Below are positions 16,107 through 24,612 of a stretch of 34,751 nucleotides of DNA, piece after piece. A program made the translations under genes and the position numbers. The DNA is from Fibrobacter succinogenes. Its GTDB lineage: Bacteria > Fibrobacterota > Fibrobacteria > Fibrobacterales > Fibrobacteraceae. Under the pieces are notes generated by a model that saw only the letters and a list, made by a program, of their open reading frames with translations, made no database searches and was not told the DNA's origin. The number at the start of each line of letters is the position of its first letter. The first letter of the stretch is position 1. The stretch covers positions 1 through 34,751 of the forward strand of contig CACWPM010000031.1 in NCBI GenBank assembly GCA_902762795.1. Direction: 5' to 3'.

Positions 16107-16627
16107 CAGAAGAAAACAACAACACAAACGAAAATGACGATTTGAACGAAGTCAAGAAACATGCGACCATGACGTTTGCGGCCATCGAACGCAGTTTGCA
16201 TAGAATGACTTATCGAAAGAGGAACACAATCCGCATCATCGTTTGCCTGATTTTTTTCATTGCAGGCTATCAAGCAAACAAGCTGTTCAGTAGCAAAATT
16301 CCAACAGAAAAAATTATCGAAAAGATTGCCGCACAACCGGATCTTCCAAACAAATGCAAGTACCGTTACGACCGTTCCATGGAATACGCCATCATGCATG
16401 AATGCGTTTTCTCTCATGACACGCCAACGGACGAAGTCAAGTTGATCCAGCGCATCAATTACTGCTCTTGCGCCTTGGAACGTGTACAAAAAAAGAAGCC
16501 CTTCCAGAAAATGTTCGAAAACAATCTGGAGGACTTCACATTCAAAATTCGAGAAGAGATTTTGTGCAAGGACGAAAAGATTCCACCGGCTTTGGAAATA
16601 GAATCCGAATCATCCAACACAAAATAA
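16103..16627 (+). CDS. Small single-pass membrane protein, function unknown
   Basis: 174 aa, not recognised. An acidic, Asn-rich N-terminus (1-20) precedes a basic stretch (RMTYRKR) and one transmembrane helix (about 43-58). The remaining 115 residues would then lie outside the cytoplasm by the positive-inside rule, and contain five cysteines (85, 101, 121, 123, 155), possibly disulfide-linked. It overlaps the upstream phosphoribosyltransferase gene by 4 nt, which supports it as real. Its stop lies 4 bp from the stop of queA on the opposite strand, with no room for a terminator between them. Confidence 0.75.
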   Translation: MTEENNNTNENDDLNEVKKHATMTFAAIERSLHRMTYRKRNTIRIIVCLIFFIAGYQANKLFSSKIPTEKIIEKIAAQPDLPNKCKYRYDRSMEYAIMHECVFSHDTPTDEVKLIQRINYCSCALERVQKKKPFQKMFENNLEDFTFKIREEILCKDEKIPPALEIESESSNTK

Positions 16628-16631
16628 TTTC

Positions 16632-17678
16632 TTATAAAATAAGCATTCCATCGCCGTAACTGAACAGTTTAAGTTTATTCTCTACAGCCATTTTATAAGC
16701 AGCAAGCGTATTTTCACGACCATAGAATGCGGATACCAGCAAAATGAGGGAACTTTTCGGCCAATGGAAATTGGTTAAAAGTCCATCGACAAGCTTATAC
16801 TTGTATCCCGGATAAAAGAAAGCGTAAGTCACGCCCTTTTGCGGTTTCAAGAAGCCATTCGCATCGGCAATCGTCTCGACCACACGCGTACTAGTCGTAC
16901 CGACAGTCACAATGCGGCCGCCACTACGTTTGGCGCTGTTGATGATGTCGGCATTCTCCTTGGTGAGTTCGTAATGTTCGCCATGCATCTTGTGCTGCGA
17001 AAAATCTTCGACCGAAATATTTTGGAATGTTCCCGGCCCCACATGGAGAGTGACTTCAGCGACATGAACGCCCTTAGCCTTCAAGTCCTCGAGCATTTTT
17101 TCGCTAAAATGGAGACTCGCTGTCGGAGCCGCCACAGCGCCAGCATACTTTGCAAAAATCGTCTGGTACGCTTTTTTATCGTCTTCATCATCGGGGCGGT
17201 CTATGTAAGGCGGCAGCGGAACGTGCCCTTCCTTGTTCATGACCTCTTCCATTTCGGCAGGAGTTTTTTCAAAGCGTAGAACGCGGTTACCGTCTTCTTC
17301 ATGAACTTCTTCCACAAAAGTGCGCACACCAGCAAGCTTGAGTTCGCGACCGACTTGGAACGCCTTACCCGGGTGCACTTTTGCTTCAAAACGAGCCTCG
17401 CCCGTTTGTGACGGGTTTAGCGCCTGAACCAAGAGCACCTCCACTTGTCCGCCAAATTGCGTTTCGCCATAAAGACGCGCCGGAATCACCTTTGTATTGT
17501 TCACCACGAGACAATCGCCCGGACGGAACAATTCGATGATTTCCGGAGCCTTCATGATGCGTCGTTCGCCGCCATCCTTCGGGCAATACAAAATATGGGT
17601 TTTGCCTTTCCCTGCCGTACGAGAAGCAATCAGTTCTTTCGGGAATTCAAAGTTATAATCAGAAAGACGGTAATTCAT
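16632..17678 (-). CDS. queA: S-adenosylmethionine:tRNA ribosyltransferase-isomerase QueA
   Basis: 348 aa, the normal family length. QueA transfers and isomerises the ribosyl part of SAM to make epoxyqueuosine in tRNAs with a GUN anticodon. Recognisable stretches are the N-terminal YNFEFPKELIA, VVNNTKVIPARLYG, APTASLHFS, TLHVGPGTFQNI and TNFHWPKSSLILLVSAF. The start at 17678 is set by homology and by GAAGG shortly upstream; a longer reading frame to 17786 lies inside the preceding gene. It begins 2 nt after the stop of the WYL regulator gene, so the two are co-transcribed. A queuosine pathway gene behind a WYL regulator is probably just operon sharing. Confidence 0.95.
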   Translation of the reverse strand: MNYRLSDYNFEFPKELIASRTAGKGKTHILYCPKDGGERRIMKAPEIIELFRPGDCLVVNNTKVIPARLYGETQFGGQVEVLLVQALNPSQTGEARFEAKVHPGKAFQVGRELKLAGVRTFVEEVHEEDGNRVLRFEKTPAEMEEVMNKEGHVPLPPYIDRPDDEDDKKAYQTIFAKYAGAVAAPTASLHFSEKMLEDLKAKGVHVAEVTLHVGPGTFQNISVEDFSQHKMHGEHYELTKENADIINSAKRSGGRIVTVGTTSTRVVETIADANGFLKPQKGVTYAFFYPGYKYKLVDGLLTNFHWPKSSLILLVSAFYGRENTLAAYKMAVENKLKLFSYGDGMLIL

Positions 17679-17680
17679 TA

Positions 17681-18664
17681 CTACGCCTTCATTTCCTTCA
17701 ATGTTGTTTTCAGTCGTTCCAGCATTTCCGTTTTCAAGGATTCCGGCTTCACGATTTTTACATCCGGAAGGACGCCGAACAGCCATGTTTTAAAGTCCGG
17801 AGTCAAGCGGAGTTTCAAAGTCACGACCATGTTTTTCTCTTTATCCTCAGAAATTTCAGCAACAGGAGAGAAACGAGACTTGTTAAACTGAGTCTTGAGC
17901 CAACCCGACTTGATGACAAGCGTAATCGTCTGCGGATTTTCTGTCGAGACATACTTTCCAAACGCATACTTGTAATGTTCGTAAACGCAGAATGGTTCAC
18001 GCAATTTTATTGCACTAACATTTGTCTGCAATACGTTCATGATATTTTCGACAAGATAATTTTTAAACACATGCGTTTCTGGATAAGTTTCATCCGCAGC
18101 AATCAAGTAAAGCGTATCGACACGCATTACAAGCTTTATCGGGCTAACTTCCTTCGTTTCCTTTTCCGTTCCTTCATTCGTACTTTTATATGTTATACGA
18201 ATCTTAAACCCTTCACGAATAGCGTTCAAAAGTCTCGATACAGTCGAATCCTGGGCTTTATGATCGCAGAACGGGCCATAATCCATAATGTAGTTCGGAT
18301 CAAGCGTTATCGCTTCGGCCTTGAAGCCATCGGGATCTGTGGTTTGCATCGAAGAAATTACGCTATCGATGAGCTTTCTATTTTTCAAGTCAAGCGGAGT
18401 CGTATCATTCATCGTCTTTTTCAGTTTTTCAAGCTGCTTAACGATTTTTTGGTTAAAATCAACCTTCTGCTCGGTTTGAATAACATAGAACGTTTCACCA
18501 TCTTTTTTGAATTTATGTAGCCCGCAATTTTCTTGCTCCAGCGCATTCAAATGACGGAAAATTGTTCTAGGACCGCAGTCCATAGCATCTGCAAGCATCG
18601 AGACCGTCATCGGAACGCGAAGTTTGCATTTTATCTTGTTTATTTTTTCGTATCCAGTTGCCAT
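17681..18664 (-). CDS. WYL-domain transcriptional regulator
   Basis: 327 aa. The N-terminal winged-helix DNA-binding region (about 1-60) contains SMLADAMDCGPRTIFRHLNAL. A WYL domain spans about 145-235, with ITYKSTNEG...EVSPIKLVMRVDTLYLIAADE matching the usual Tyr, SPxxL and YLIA pattern, and a C-terminal WCX-like extension follows. WYL proteins bind nucleic acid or nucleotide ligands and often control DNA-damage or defence genes. No defence gene is adjacent here: the gene lies between a BON-repeat protein (15 nt upstream) and queA (2 nt downstream). Its targets are unknown and autoregulation of this operon is plausible. Confidence 0.85.
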   Translation of the reverse strand: MATGYEKINKIKCKLRVPMTVSMLADAMDCGPRTIFRHLNALEQENCGLHKFKKDGETFYVIQTEQKVDFNQKIVKQLEKLKKTMNDTTPLDLKNRKLIDSVISSMQTTDPDGFKAEAITLDPNYIMDYGPFCDHKAQDSTVSRLLNAIREGFKIRITYKSTNEGTEKETKEVSPIKLVMRVDTLYLIAADETYPETHVFKNYLVENIMNVLQTNVSAIKLREPFCVYEHYKYAFGKYVSTENPQTITLVIKSGWLKTQFNKSRFSPVAEISEDKEKNMVVTLKLRLTPDFKTWLFGVLPDVKIVKPESLKTEMLERLKTTLKEMKA

Positions 18665-18679
18665 AATGATTCCCCCAAT

Positions 18680-19927
18680 TTAAGCCTTAGATATCCTAAG
18701 GCGGTTCCCAACAGCTACAGACCGCGCAAAACCAGCAACAGCCAATAGCGCAAATTCTCTTTGAATAATATTGGTTACCCTTCCCTCCACCAAGAAGCGT
18801 TTTCCAACATACGTTACGTGGACAAATGAATTTTTCAAGAATCTATAAGTTGCCAGTTTGTTCATAATCCGGCGACAAAGATCCCGTTTCCCAAGATTTT
18901 CCTTTAAGATAGCAGTTCCGTGCATATTCAACGAAATAATGCCCGGAACGCTCTCTATCCGAGATTTCAATTCTTCAGGATAAACTTCATCCTCGTAAAA
19001 GAAAGTCACCTTCGCGGCTCCTGACTTGACTTTAACACTATACTTAAAAATAGGATGGACGGCATCGTCCATGATATTCCAAATACTTTGTTCCAAGTCA
19101 GCATCGGAAATTTTGGAATTTTTCCGCACACGAACCATGTTGACACAGCCACGCAAGCCGGCAATACCGACAACGCTCGTCTGGATAGCATGTTTCGTAG
19201 CAAGGCTATTCACAAATCCGCGTAAGTAGACTATTCCTTGTCCCGCCTCAACCGAGATGTCTTCGCCAAGCCCATTAGACAACAATTCAAGTCGCTTATG
19301 CACAACAGAGACAACCTCGTCATTCGGCGGATTTTCCGCATATCGCGGAAAGCTCATAAAAACGATCAATCCATCATCCATTTTCACAACAAGTTTGTCC
19401 TTAGTTTCATCCTTGACGACACCTATGGCAACACCAAATTGTTTACGAAGAACATGATAGATATGATCACCAAGCAAAGTATGCACGCACTGGGCGGGCA
19501 AGAGCCTGTACCCATCCGGCGCGACTTCATGTCCGATCGGAATTTTCGGTCCCTCGTACTTTTCATCAGAAAGTCCGTTTTTATAGACAACAACTTCCCT
19601 CTCGCTCGACTGGAAAAAACTCTTCACCAAGCAAGGGCGCCGTGCCCCTTCAAAGTAAAGCCAATCCCCCGGAAATATTCGGTTGTGTCCATAGACTTTC
19701 GCATACTCTGATTGTACGTCATCCTTATGGCAAAACGCAAATTCCTGCGAAAAAGCCACATGGATAGTCCCGCAGTGCGTACAAACGCATAGCAGCGGGA
19801 TTCCGCGTTCCATTCCCCCATACGTTGAATACTCTTCCATGGCACAAACATCATGGACAACTGCCTGCCGGCATTGCCGACAGTACAACTGCTGCGAGTA
19901 TAACTTATAAGGGAAAAATTGACGCAT
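18680..19927 (-). CDS. Zinc-ribbon protein with BON-like repeats, function unknown
   Basis: 415 aa. The N-terminus has a CxxC pair (C16, C19) and a second (C49, C52), a zinc-ribbon pattern. A middle region of about 140 residues is not recognised. The C-terminal half has one fairly clear BON-type unit (about 205-268: ISVEAGQGIVYLRGFVNS followed by a VVGIAGLRGCVNMVRV pattern) and two weaker ones (about 275-335 and 345-412). BON domains normally occur in periplasmic or membrane-binding proteins such as OsmY, but no signal peptide is seen, so this one looks cytoplasmic. It heads the BON-WYL-queA gene string. The 118 bp upstream, to gltX, consist of repeats and no clear promoter or terminator. Confidence 0.7.
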   Translation of the reverse strand: MRQFFPYKLYSQQLYCRQCRQAVVHDVCAMEEYSTYGGMERGIPLLCVCTHCGTIHVAFSQEFAFCHKDDVQSEYAKVYGHNRIFPGDWLYFEGARRPCLVKSFFQSSEREVVVYKNGLSDEKYEGPKIPIGHEVAPDGYRLLPAQCVHTLLGDHIYHVLRKQFGVAIGVVKDETKDKLVVKMDDGLIVFMSFPRYAENPPNDEVVSVVHKRLELLSNGLGEDISVEAGQGIVYLRGFVNSLATKHAIQTSVVGIAGLRGCVNMVRVRKNSKISDADLEQSIWNIMDDAVHPIFKYSVKVKSGAAKVTFFYEDEVYPEELKSRIESVPGIISLNMHGTAILKENLGKRDLCRRIMNKLATYRFLKNSFVHVTYVGKRFLVEGRVTNIIQREFALLAVAGFARSVAVGNRLRISKA

Positions 19928-19931
19928 TTTT

Positions 19932-20040
19932 TAGCGGCTCCGCCGCAGTTGGCAGAACTTAGTTGGCAGAACTTAGAGAGATTGCTACGCTTCGCTCACC
20001 ATGACGTTACTCTAAGTTCTAAGATCTAAGTTCTAAGTTC
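19932..20040. repeat. Composite repeat cluster between gltX and the BON gene
   Basis: Contains the hairpin GCGGCTCCGCCGC followed by AGTT and two GGCAGAACTTAG units, a family A-like copy (GCTTCGCTCACCATGAC, about 19988-20005), and then several TAAGTTCT units that are inverted relative to AACTTAG. The same GCGGCTYCGCCGCAGT start occurs at 5263-5278, and AACTTAG recurs at 4749. No coding capacity. Confidence 0.75.
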
Positions 20041-20045
20041 TCTTT

Positions 20046-21506
20046 TTATTTCATCATCGGAAGCGCCACGTCAATGCGACGAAGCACCTCTTCCTTTCCA
20101 ATAAGTTCGAACATTTCCCAGAGGCCTGGGCCTGCGGTCACGCCAGACACGGCAAGGCGCGGAGCGCCCACGAGTTCACCGACCTTGTGGCCGCAACGTT
20201 CAGCCAAATCATAGAAAGCCTTTTCAATCACCGGAGTCTTGAAGTCTTCGATGGAAGCCAAAGCTTCGCGAACGAGCGTCGCTAGTTCCCTAGAGCCTTC
20301 GCCGAAGTGCTTCTTGGCCCCCTTTTCGTCGTAGGTCGTCGGAGCCACAAAGAAGTACACGGCCATGTCGGCGAGGTCCTGCACAAAGTGGGCGCGCGGC
20401 TTGAGCTGTTTCACGATTTCGTCGAGGCGAGCTTCGGGTTCGTTGGAAAGGTCGATACCCTTCGCGGCGAGGCCTTCCTTCATGATTCCCTTGAGGAACG
20501 CGTCGTCGCACATGTGAATGTGCTGGCCGTTCATCCACTGCAACTTCTTCTCGTCGAAGCTTGCGGACTTCGGGTTGATACGTTCGAGCGTAAAGCTGTC
20601 GACCATTTCCTTGATGGTCATGACTTCGCGGTCGTCGCCCGGGTTCCAGCCGAGAAGCGCCAAGTAGTTCACGAGCGTTTCGGGCAGGTAGCCGAGGTCG
20701 CGGAAGTCACCCACGGAGGCGGCCCCCTTGCGCTTGGAAAGCTTGCCGCCGTTCTTGTCGAGGATCACCGGCAGGTGGCACCATACGGGCGGCTGCCAGC
20801 CAAAGGCCTTGTACAGGAGTTCGTGCTTCGGCGTGGAGCTGATCCATTCGTCGCCGCGGAGCACGTGCGTCGTACCCATGAGGTGGTCGTCCACGACGCT
20901 TGCAAAATGGTATGTCGGGTAACCGTCGCGCTTGATGAGCACGAGGTCGTCCAAGAGTTCGTTCTGGTAGCTGATGTGGCCGCGGATCATGTCATCGAAT
21001 TCGGTGACGCCAGTTTCCGGCACCTTGAAGCGGATCACGGCCTTTTCGCCGGCGGCAATGCGGGCCTCGGCTTCTTCGCGGGAAATATTACGGCAGTGGC
21101 GGTCGTAACCAGTGACCGGCACGTGAGACTTTTCCTGTTCGGCACGGACTTCCTGCAGGCGTTCTTCGGTGCAGAAGCAGTAGTAAGCGCAACCCGCATC
21201 CAAGAGCTTCTTGATTTCGCGGTGGTAAATATCCAAGCGTTCGCTCTGGAAATACGGACCGCAGTCGCCTTCGCAACCCGGACCTTCGTCCCACTGGAGG
21301 CCAAGCCACTTGAGGTCGCGCATCAAGTCATGGAGAGCCGTTTCGTTATAGCGCTTGCGATCTGTATCTTCAATACGCAAGTAGAACGTGCCCCCCATGT
21401 GTTTGGCAAAAAAGTAGTTGTAGATAGCGGTACGTGCACCACCCACATGCAAGTAACCCGTTGGGCTCGGGGCAAAGCGCACACGAACAGGACTTTTTTC
21501 AGTCAT
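20046..21506 (-). CDS. gltX: Glutamyl-tRNA synthetase
   Basis: 486 aa, a normal class I GluRS. It charges tRNA-Glu, and possibly tRNA-Gln in a non-discriminating form. The HIGH-type motif is FAPSPTGYLHVGG (11-23) and the KMSKS-type motif is KLSKR (255-259). C110, C112 and C138 in CAYYCFCTEE and GYDRHCRN may form the zinc site known in some GluRS. The start at 21506 follows GAGGAATTT; upstream ATG codons out to 21638 would run through the promoter. A TATTTT hexamer at 21544-21549 gives a short leader of about 30 nt. No terminator is visible after the stop, so read-through into the BON-WYL-queA genes is possible. Confidence 0.97.
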   Translation of the reverse strand: MTEKSPVRVRFAPSPTGYLHVGGARTAIYNYFFAKHMGGTFYLRIEDTDRKRYNETALHDLMRDLKWLGLQWDEGPGCEGDCGPYFQSERLDIYHREIKKLLDAGCAYYCFCTEERLQEVRAEQEKSHVPVTGYDRHCRNISREEAEARIAAGEKAVIRFKVPETGVTEFDDMIRGHISYQNELLDDLVLIKRDGYPTYHFASVVDDHLMGTTHVLRGDEWISSTPKHELLYKAFGWQPPVWCHLPVILDKNGGKLSKRKGAASVGDFRDLGYLPETLVNYLALLGWNPGDDREVMTIKEMVDSFTLERINPKSASFDEKKLQWMNGQHIHMCDDAFLKGIMKEGLAAKGIDLSNEPEARLDEIVKQLKPRAHFVQDLADMAVYFFVAPTTYDEKGAKKHFGEGSRELATLVREALASIEDFKTPVIEKAFYDLAERCGHKVGELVGAPRLAVSGVTAGPGLWEMFELIGKEEVLRRIDVALPMMK

Positions 21507-21543
21507 AAATTCCTCGTTAAAACCATTTTTCCTTTTGTGACAG

Positions 21544-21549
21544 AAAATA
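21544..21549 (-). promoter_or_regulatory. -10-like hexamer of gltX
   Basis: The minus strand reads CTATTTTCTG. The predicted transcript start is near 21537, leaving room for the GAGGAA Shine-Dalgarno before the ATG at 21506. Confidence 0.4.
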
Positions 21550-21734
21550 GCAAATTCCATTGTCCATATTTTTATCATCCCCCGCACACACAAGGTTTTC
21601 CCAACAGCGCCGACCCGACATGCTTTCAAAATTCTCACAGGAATGTTACGTACCTTATTTATAAAGAAATTTTCATAAACTTCCTAATAATAAACGCAGA
21701 GATGGACTTGACAGAAAACAACCGTATAAAATTT

Positions 21735-21766
21735 CTAACTTTGCACTGAACCCCTTACATTAAGGA
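21735..21766 (+). promoter_or_regulatory. -10-like element and Shine-Dalgarno of the symporter gene
   Basis: CTAACTTTGC at 21735-21744 matches TAnnTTTG, the -7 element described for Bacteroidota. AGGA lies 8-9 nt before the ATG at 21773. A TTGACA occurs at about 21708, 22 nt before the TAACTT. Confidence 0.4.
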
Positions 21767-21772
21767 TATCTT

Positions 21773-23209
21773 ATGGAAGCACTCAATTCCATTCTCGATT
21801 CTATCGACAGTTTCGTCTGGGGAATCCCTCTCATCGTCATTATCCTATTCGTAGGCATTCTCCTGACAATCAGGCTAGGATGCCTGCAAGTCATGAACTT
21901 GCACAATGCGCTCCGCTTCATGTTGCACAACGAGAAAGACGGCGCAGGCGAGGTTTCAAGCTTTGGCGCCCTCTGCACAGCCTTAGCAGCCACAATCGGC
22001 ACAGGAAATATCGTCGGCGTAGCAACGGCCATCGGTACAGGCGGTCCAGGCGCACTGTTCTGGATGGAAGTCGCCGCATTCCTCGGCATGGCAACCAAAT
22101 ACGCCGAAGGCGTTCTTGCAGTCAAATACCGCAAAATGGGAAGTGACGGCAAAGTTCTCGGCGGACCGTTCTACTATATCGAAACAGGCATCAAGGAACG
22201 CTTCGGCTGGAACATGAAATGGCTGGCCGTGATATTCGCCGTTTTTGGCATGTGCGCAGGCCTCTTCGGTATCGGCACCATCACGCAGGTGAACGGCATC
22301 ACGAGCGCCATGGCACGACTCACGCCGAACGCCATTGAATTTATAAACATCGGCGGGAACTCCGTGAGCATAACGACCGCCATCACAGGCCTTCTCGTCA
22401 CCGCATTCTCCGCCACCGTGATTATCGGCGGCCTCAAGCGCATTGCAAAGGTTTCGACTTACATTGTTCCCATCATGGCGATTGTCTACATTTTCGCCTG
22501 CCTGCTGCTTCTGCTCCTCAACTTTTCGCACATCACCATCGCGATTGAAACAATTGTCCGTGCAGCCTTTAACCCCTCCGCCGTAACGGGTGGCGTTGTC
22601 GGCTCCATATTCATAGCCATGCAAAGAGGCATCGCCCGCGGCATTTTCAGCAACGAAGCAGGACTCGGTTCGGCCCCGATCGCAGCAGCTGCCGCAAAGA
22701 CAAAGGAACCGGTGCGTCAAGGTCTCGTTTGCATGACAGGCACATTCTTCGATACGATTATTATTTGTACGATGACAGGTCTTGCCATTGTCGTTTCAGG
22801 CGCCTGGGATCCAAAGCTCGGGCTCGAAGGCGTGAACATCACGATGGAAGCATTCTCTCGTGGCCTAGCCATCATTCCTGGAGGCGCAGCGATTGCTCCT
22901 TACTTCCTCGCAATAGCGCTCGTGTTCTTTGCTTTCACGACCATTCTCGGATGGGCGTACTACTCCGAAAAATGCTTACAGTACCTGGTCGGGCGCAAAA
23001 GCAAGAAAGCCATACTCACCTACCGCTGGCTCTACATCTTCGCGATTTTCATCGGCCCCTACCTCACGGTAAGTGCCGTCTGGACAAGCGCCGACATATT
23101 CAACGGTCTCATGGCCTTCCCGAACCTTGTCGCTCTTATCCTCCTCTCCGGAATTGTAGCGAACGAAACAAAAACGTTCCTTGCAAAATTCAAGAAAGAT
23201 AAGATTTAA
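21773..23209 (+). CDS. Sodium:alanine (AGCS family) amino acid symporter
   Basis: 478-aa inner-membrane protein with about ten or more hydrophobic helices. AGCS signatures are GALCTALAATIGTGNIVGVATAI (about 65-87), GPGALFWMEVAAFLGMATKYAE, GGPFYYIE and GIFSNEAGLGSAPIAAAAA (about 293-311). The family imports alanine, glycine or related amino acids with sodium. It has its own promoter, divergent from gltX, and a strong terminator after it, so it is monocistronic. Substrate choice among Ala, Gly or Gln cannot be read directly. Confidence 0.93.
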   Translation: MEALNSILDSIDSFVWGIPLIVIILFVGILLTIRLGCLQVMNLHNALRFMLHNEKDGAGEVSSFGALCTALAATIGTGNIVGVATAIGTGGPGALFWMEVAAFLGMATKYAEGVLAVKYRKMGSDGKVLGGPFYYIETGIKERFGWNMKWLAVIFAVFGMCAGLFGIGTITQVNGITSAMARLTPNAIEFINIGGNSVSITTAITGLLVTAFSATVIIGGLKRIAKVSTYIVPIMAIVYIFACLLLLLLNFSHITIAIETIVRAAFNPSAVTGGVVGSIFIAMQRGIARGIFSNEAGLGSAPIAAAAAKTKEPVRQGLVCMTGTFFDTIIICTMTGLAIVVSGAWDPKLGLEGVNITMEAFSRGLAIIPGGAAIAPYFLAIALVFFAFTTILGWAYYSEKCLQYLVGRKSKKAILTYRWLYIFAIFIGPYLTVSAVWTSADIFNGLMAFPNLVALILLSGIVANETKTFLAKFKKDKI

Positions 23210-23233
23210 AACAAAAAAAACTTCCCGTTGAAG

Positions 23234-23265
23234 CCCCGAAAGCACAGTTCACTTTCGGGGTTTTT
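23234..23265 (+). terminator. Terminator of the symporter gene
   Basis: 9-bp stem CCCCGAAAG / CTTTCGGGG, 9-nt loop, then TTTTT. The lipoprotein gene on the other strand stops at 23297, so it may also serve that gene. Confidence 0.85.
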
Positions 23266-23296
23266 ATTTCACTTTCGTTTTTTTATAGGCGGTATT

Positions 23297-24487
23297 CTAA
23301 AACCAATCAGCAGAGCACTTCGTATCCCTGCTAAATTTCATCGTAACCGGTTTACCTTTACAAACCTCAGCATCAACAGCTTCAACGGCAACAAAAGGAC
23401 CCTTCAAAGTATCTCCGGTACTAATCGCCACAGTGAAATTCCCTGTTGCACGGCAATTTAAAGTGCATTGAAAAACCGATTCATCACCCACAATCGCCAC
23501 GAAATGTTCCCCCTCAGGGAAATCTATGGCACCGCTATCTCTAGGGACTTCAATAACGTATTCAACGCCATTTACCTGAACTTCGGGACAATTTACAACA
23601 ACAGAAACACTGTCGTCATTTGTAACTTTAAGCTTCGGGACATATCCCGAATGCTCCGTATTAAATGTCTTGGTATAAATGGTACCACCCAACGTTCCAT
23701 TCCATTCATACGATAAAGTTTGACCTTCTCCGGTACTGCAACCAGAAACAGACCACGAAACTTCAGGATTTTTGAAATAGTTCACGGAAGGAGATTTCGT
23801 AGTACAATTGCATCCTGTAATCTGCCGACCATTCACCTGAAGCGGGGAACAGTCAACACTATATTTTTTTCCCTCCGCCGTAGTAAGGAGAAGATTTGCG
23901 GTTTTCTCACCCTTCGTTGCATAGGCGACGGTATCGTTCATACCATAAGAGCCCGTCCTCTCATATGTTTCTGATGAAGCTCCAGGAGTAGACCATTTAA
24001 ACGAGGATTTCAACAAGTCCATGGCAGAAACTTCGCCGCCAGCCGTGTATTTCCAATAAATTTTTTCGTCGAGAGGAACAGATGCTAATGCAGAATCCGT
24101 TTGCAACGAAATTGCAGCGCAGGTTCCATTATCGCCTGTAATAACAGCCGGTTCCGAACTTGAAGACGATTCTTCCGGAACAGACGAAGATTTGACTTCA
24201 GGAATAGCAGAAGACGAAGAACTGGATTTCGCGGTCTTTCTAGAGCTAGAAGACTTTACCCTACCCTTTACTGAGGAACTCGAAGATTCCGCAAAGCACT
24301 CCTTACAATGCGATTTCATGTAAGAGATATTTAAACCGGCCAACGTATCGGGGTCAATTTCGTCATGGGATACCCATCCCAATAATTTATCACCGTCATC
24401 GGGTTCGTATATTTGTCCGCTTCCACAGGCCCAAAAGGCCATGGCGACACCGCAAGCAAAGACTCCGGAAATAATCTTTCTATCCAT
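23297..24487 (-). CDS. Poly-Ser-linker lipoprotein, paralogue 1
   Basis: 396 aa, function unknown. The lipoprotein signal ends in AFWAC (Cys21), followed by GSG. An acidic segment of about 45 residues with a CKEC pair follows, then a poly-Ser linker (about 68-112), then about 280 residues of beta-rich sequence with many cysteines and repeated PKD/Ig-like patterns (WKYTAGGEVS, SYEWNG, TKTFNTEHSGYVPKLKV). It is clearly homologous to the protein at 24613-25890 in the signal, the linker position and the first two thirds of the beta region; the C-terminal thirds diverge. It is probably anchored in the outer membrane and surface-exposed. AAGGGG precedes the ATG and a TATATT hexamer lies at 24523-24528. 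Binding or adhesion is a guess. Confidence 0.8.
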   Translation of the reverse strand: MDRKIISGVFACGVAMAFWACGSGQIYEPDDGDKLLGWVSHDEIDPDTLAGLNISYMKSHCKECFAESSSSSVKGRVKSSSSRKTAKSSSSSSAIPEVKSSSVPEESSSSSEPAVITGDNGTCAAISLQTDSALASVPLDEKIYWKYTAGGEVSAMDLLKSSFKWSTPGASSETYERTGSYGMNDTVAYATKGEKTANLLLTTAEGKKYSVDCSPLQVNGRQITGCNCTTKSPSVNYFKNPEVSWSVSGCSTGEGQTLSYEWNGTLGGTIYTKTFNTEHSGYVPKLKVTNDDSVSVVVNCPEVQVNGVEYVIEVPRDSGAIDFPEGEHFVAIVGDESVFQCTLNCRATGNFTVAISTGDTLKGPFVAVEAVDAEVCKGKPVTMKFSRDTKCSADWF

Positions 24488-24522
24488 AAAAACCCCTTGG
24501 CAAAACGACCTTAACCCAGCAA

Positions 24523-24528
24523 AATATA
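24523..24528 (-). promoter_or_regulatory. -10-like hexamer of lipoprotein paralogue 1
   Basis: CTATATTTTGC on the minus strand, giving a leader of about 30 nt that contains the AAGGGG Shine-Dalgarno. The upstream gene has its own terminator, so independent transcription is expected. Confidence 0.4.
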
Positions 24529-24560
24529 GAATGTGTTTTTTTGATTGTAGAAATTAACAA

Positions 24561-24588
24561 AAAAAGACCTTCCATAGAAGGTCTTTTT
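24561..24588 (-). terminator. Terminator of lipoprotein paralogue 2
   Basis: 12-bp stem AAAAAGACCTTC / GAAGGTCTTTTT with a 4-nt loop, and T tracts on both strands, 24 nt after the stop at 24613. Confidence 0.85.
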
Positions 24589-24612
24589 CCGCATTTTCGA
24601 AAAATTTTCAAA

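Noticed and set aside
17679-17786. Upstream start for queA inside the WYL gene
   Set aside because: QueA homologues begin at the MNYRLSDYNF stretch (17678). The extension is another frame of the regulator gene.
21507-21638. Upstream start for gltX
   Set aside because: The Shine-Dalgarno GAGGAA and the family N-terminus both fix the start at 21506, and the extension covers the promoter-like element.
20307-21749. Long open frame on the plus strand opposite gltX (about 480 codons)
   Set aside because: It is antisense to a clear gltX with all motifs. The frame follows from the codon bias of gltX, and its product has no recognisable domain.
21735-21772. Glycine riboswitch before the alanine/glycine-type symporter
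   Set aside because: The predicted leader is only about 25 nt, and no aptamer-like pairing is seen in the 266-bp gap to gltX.
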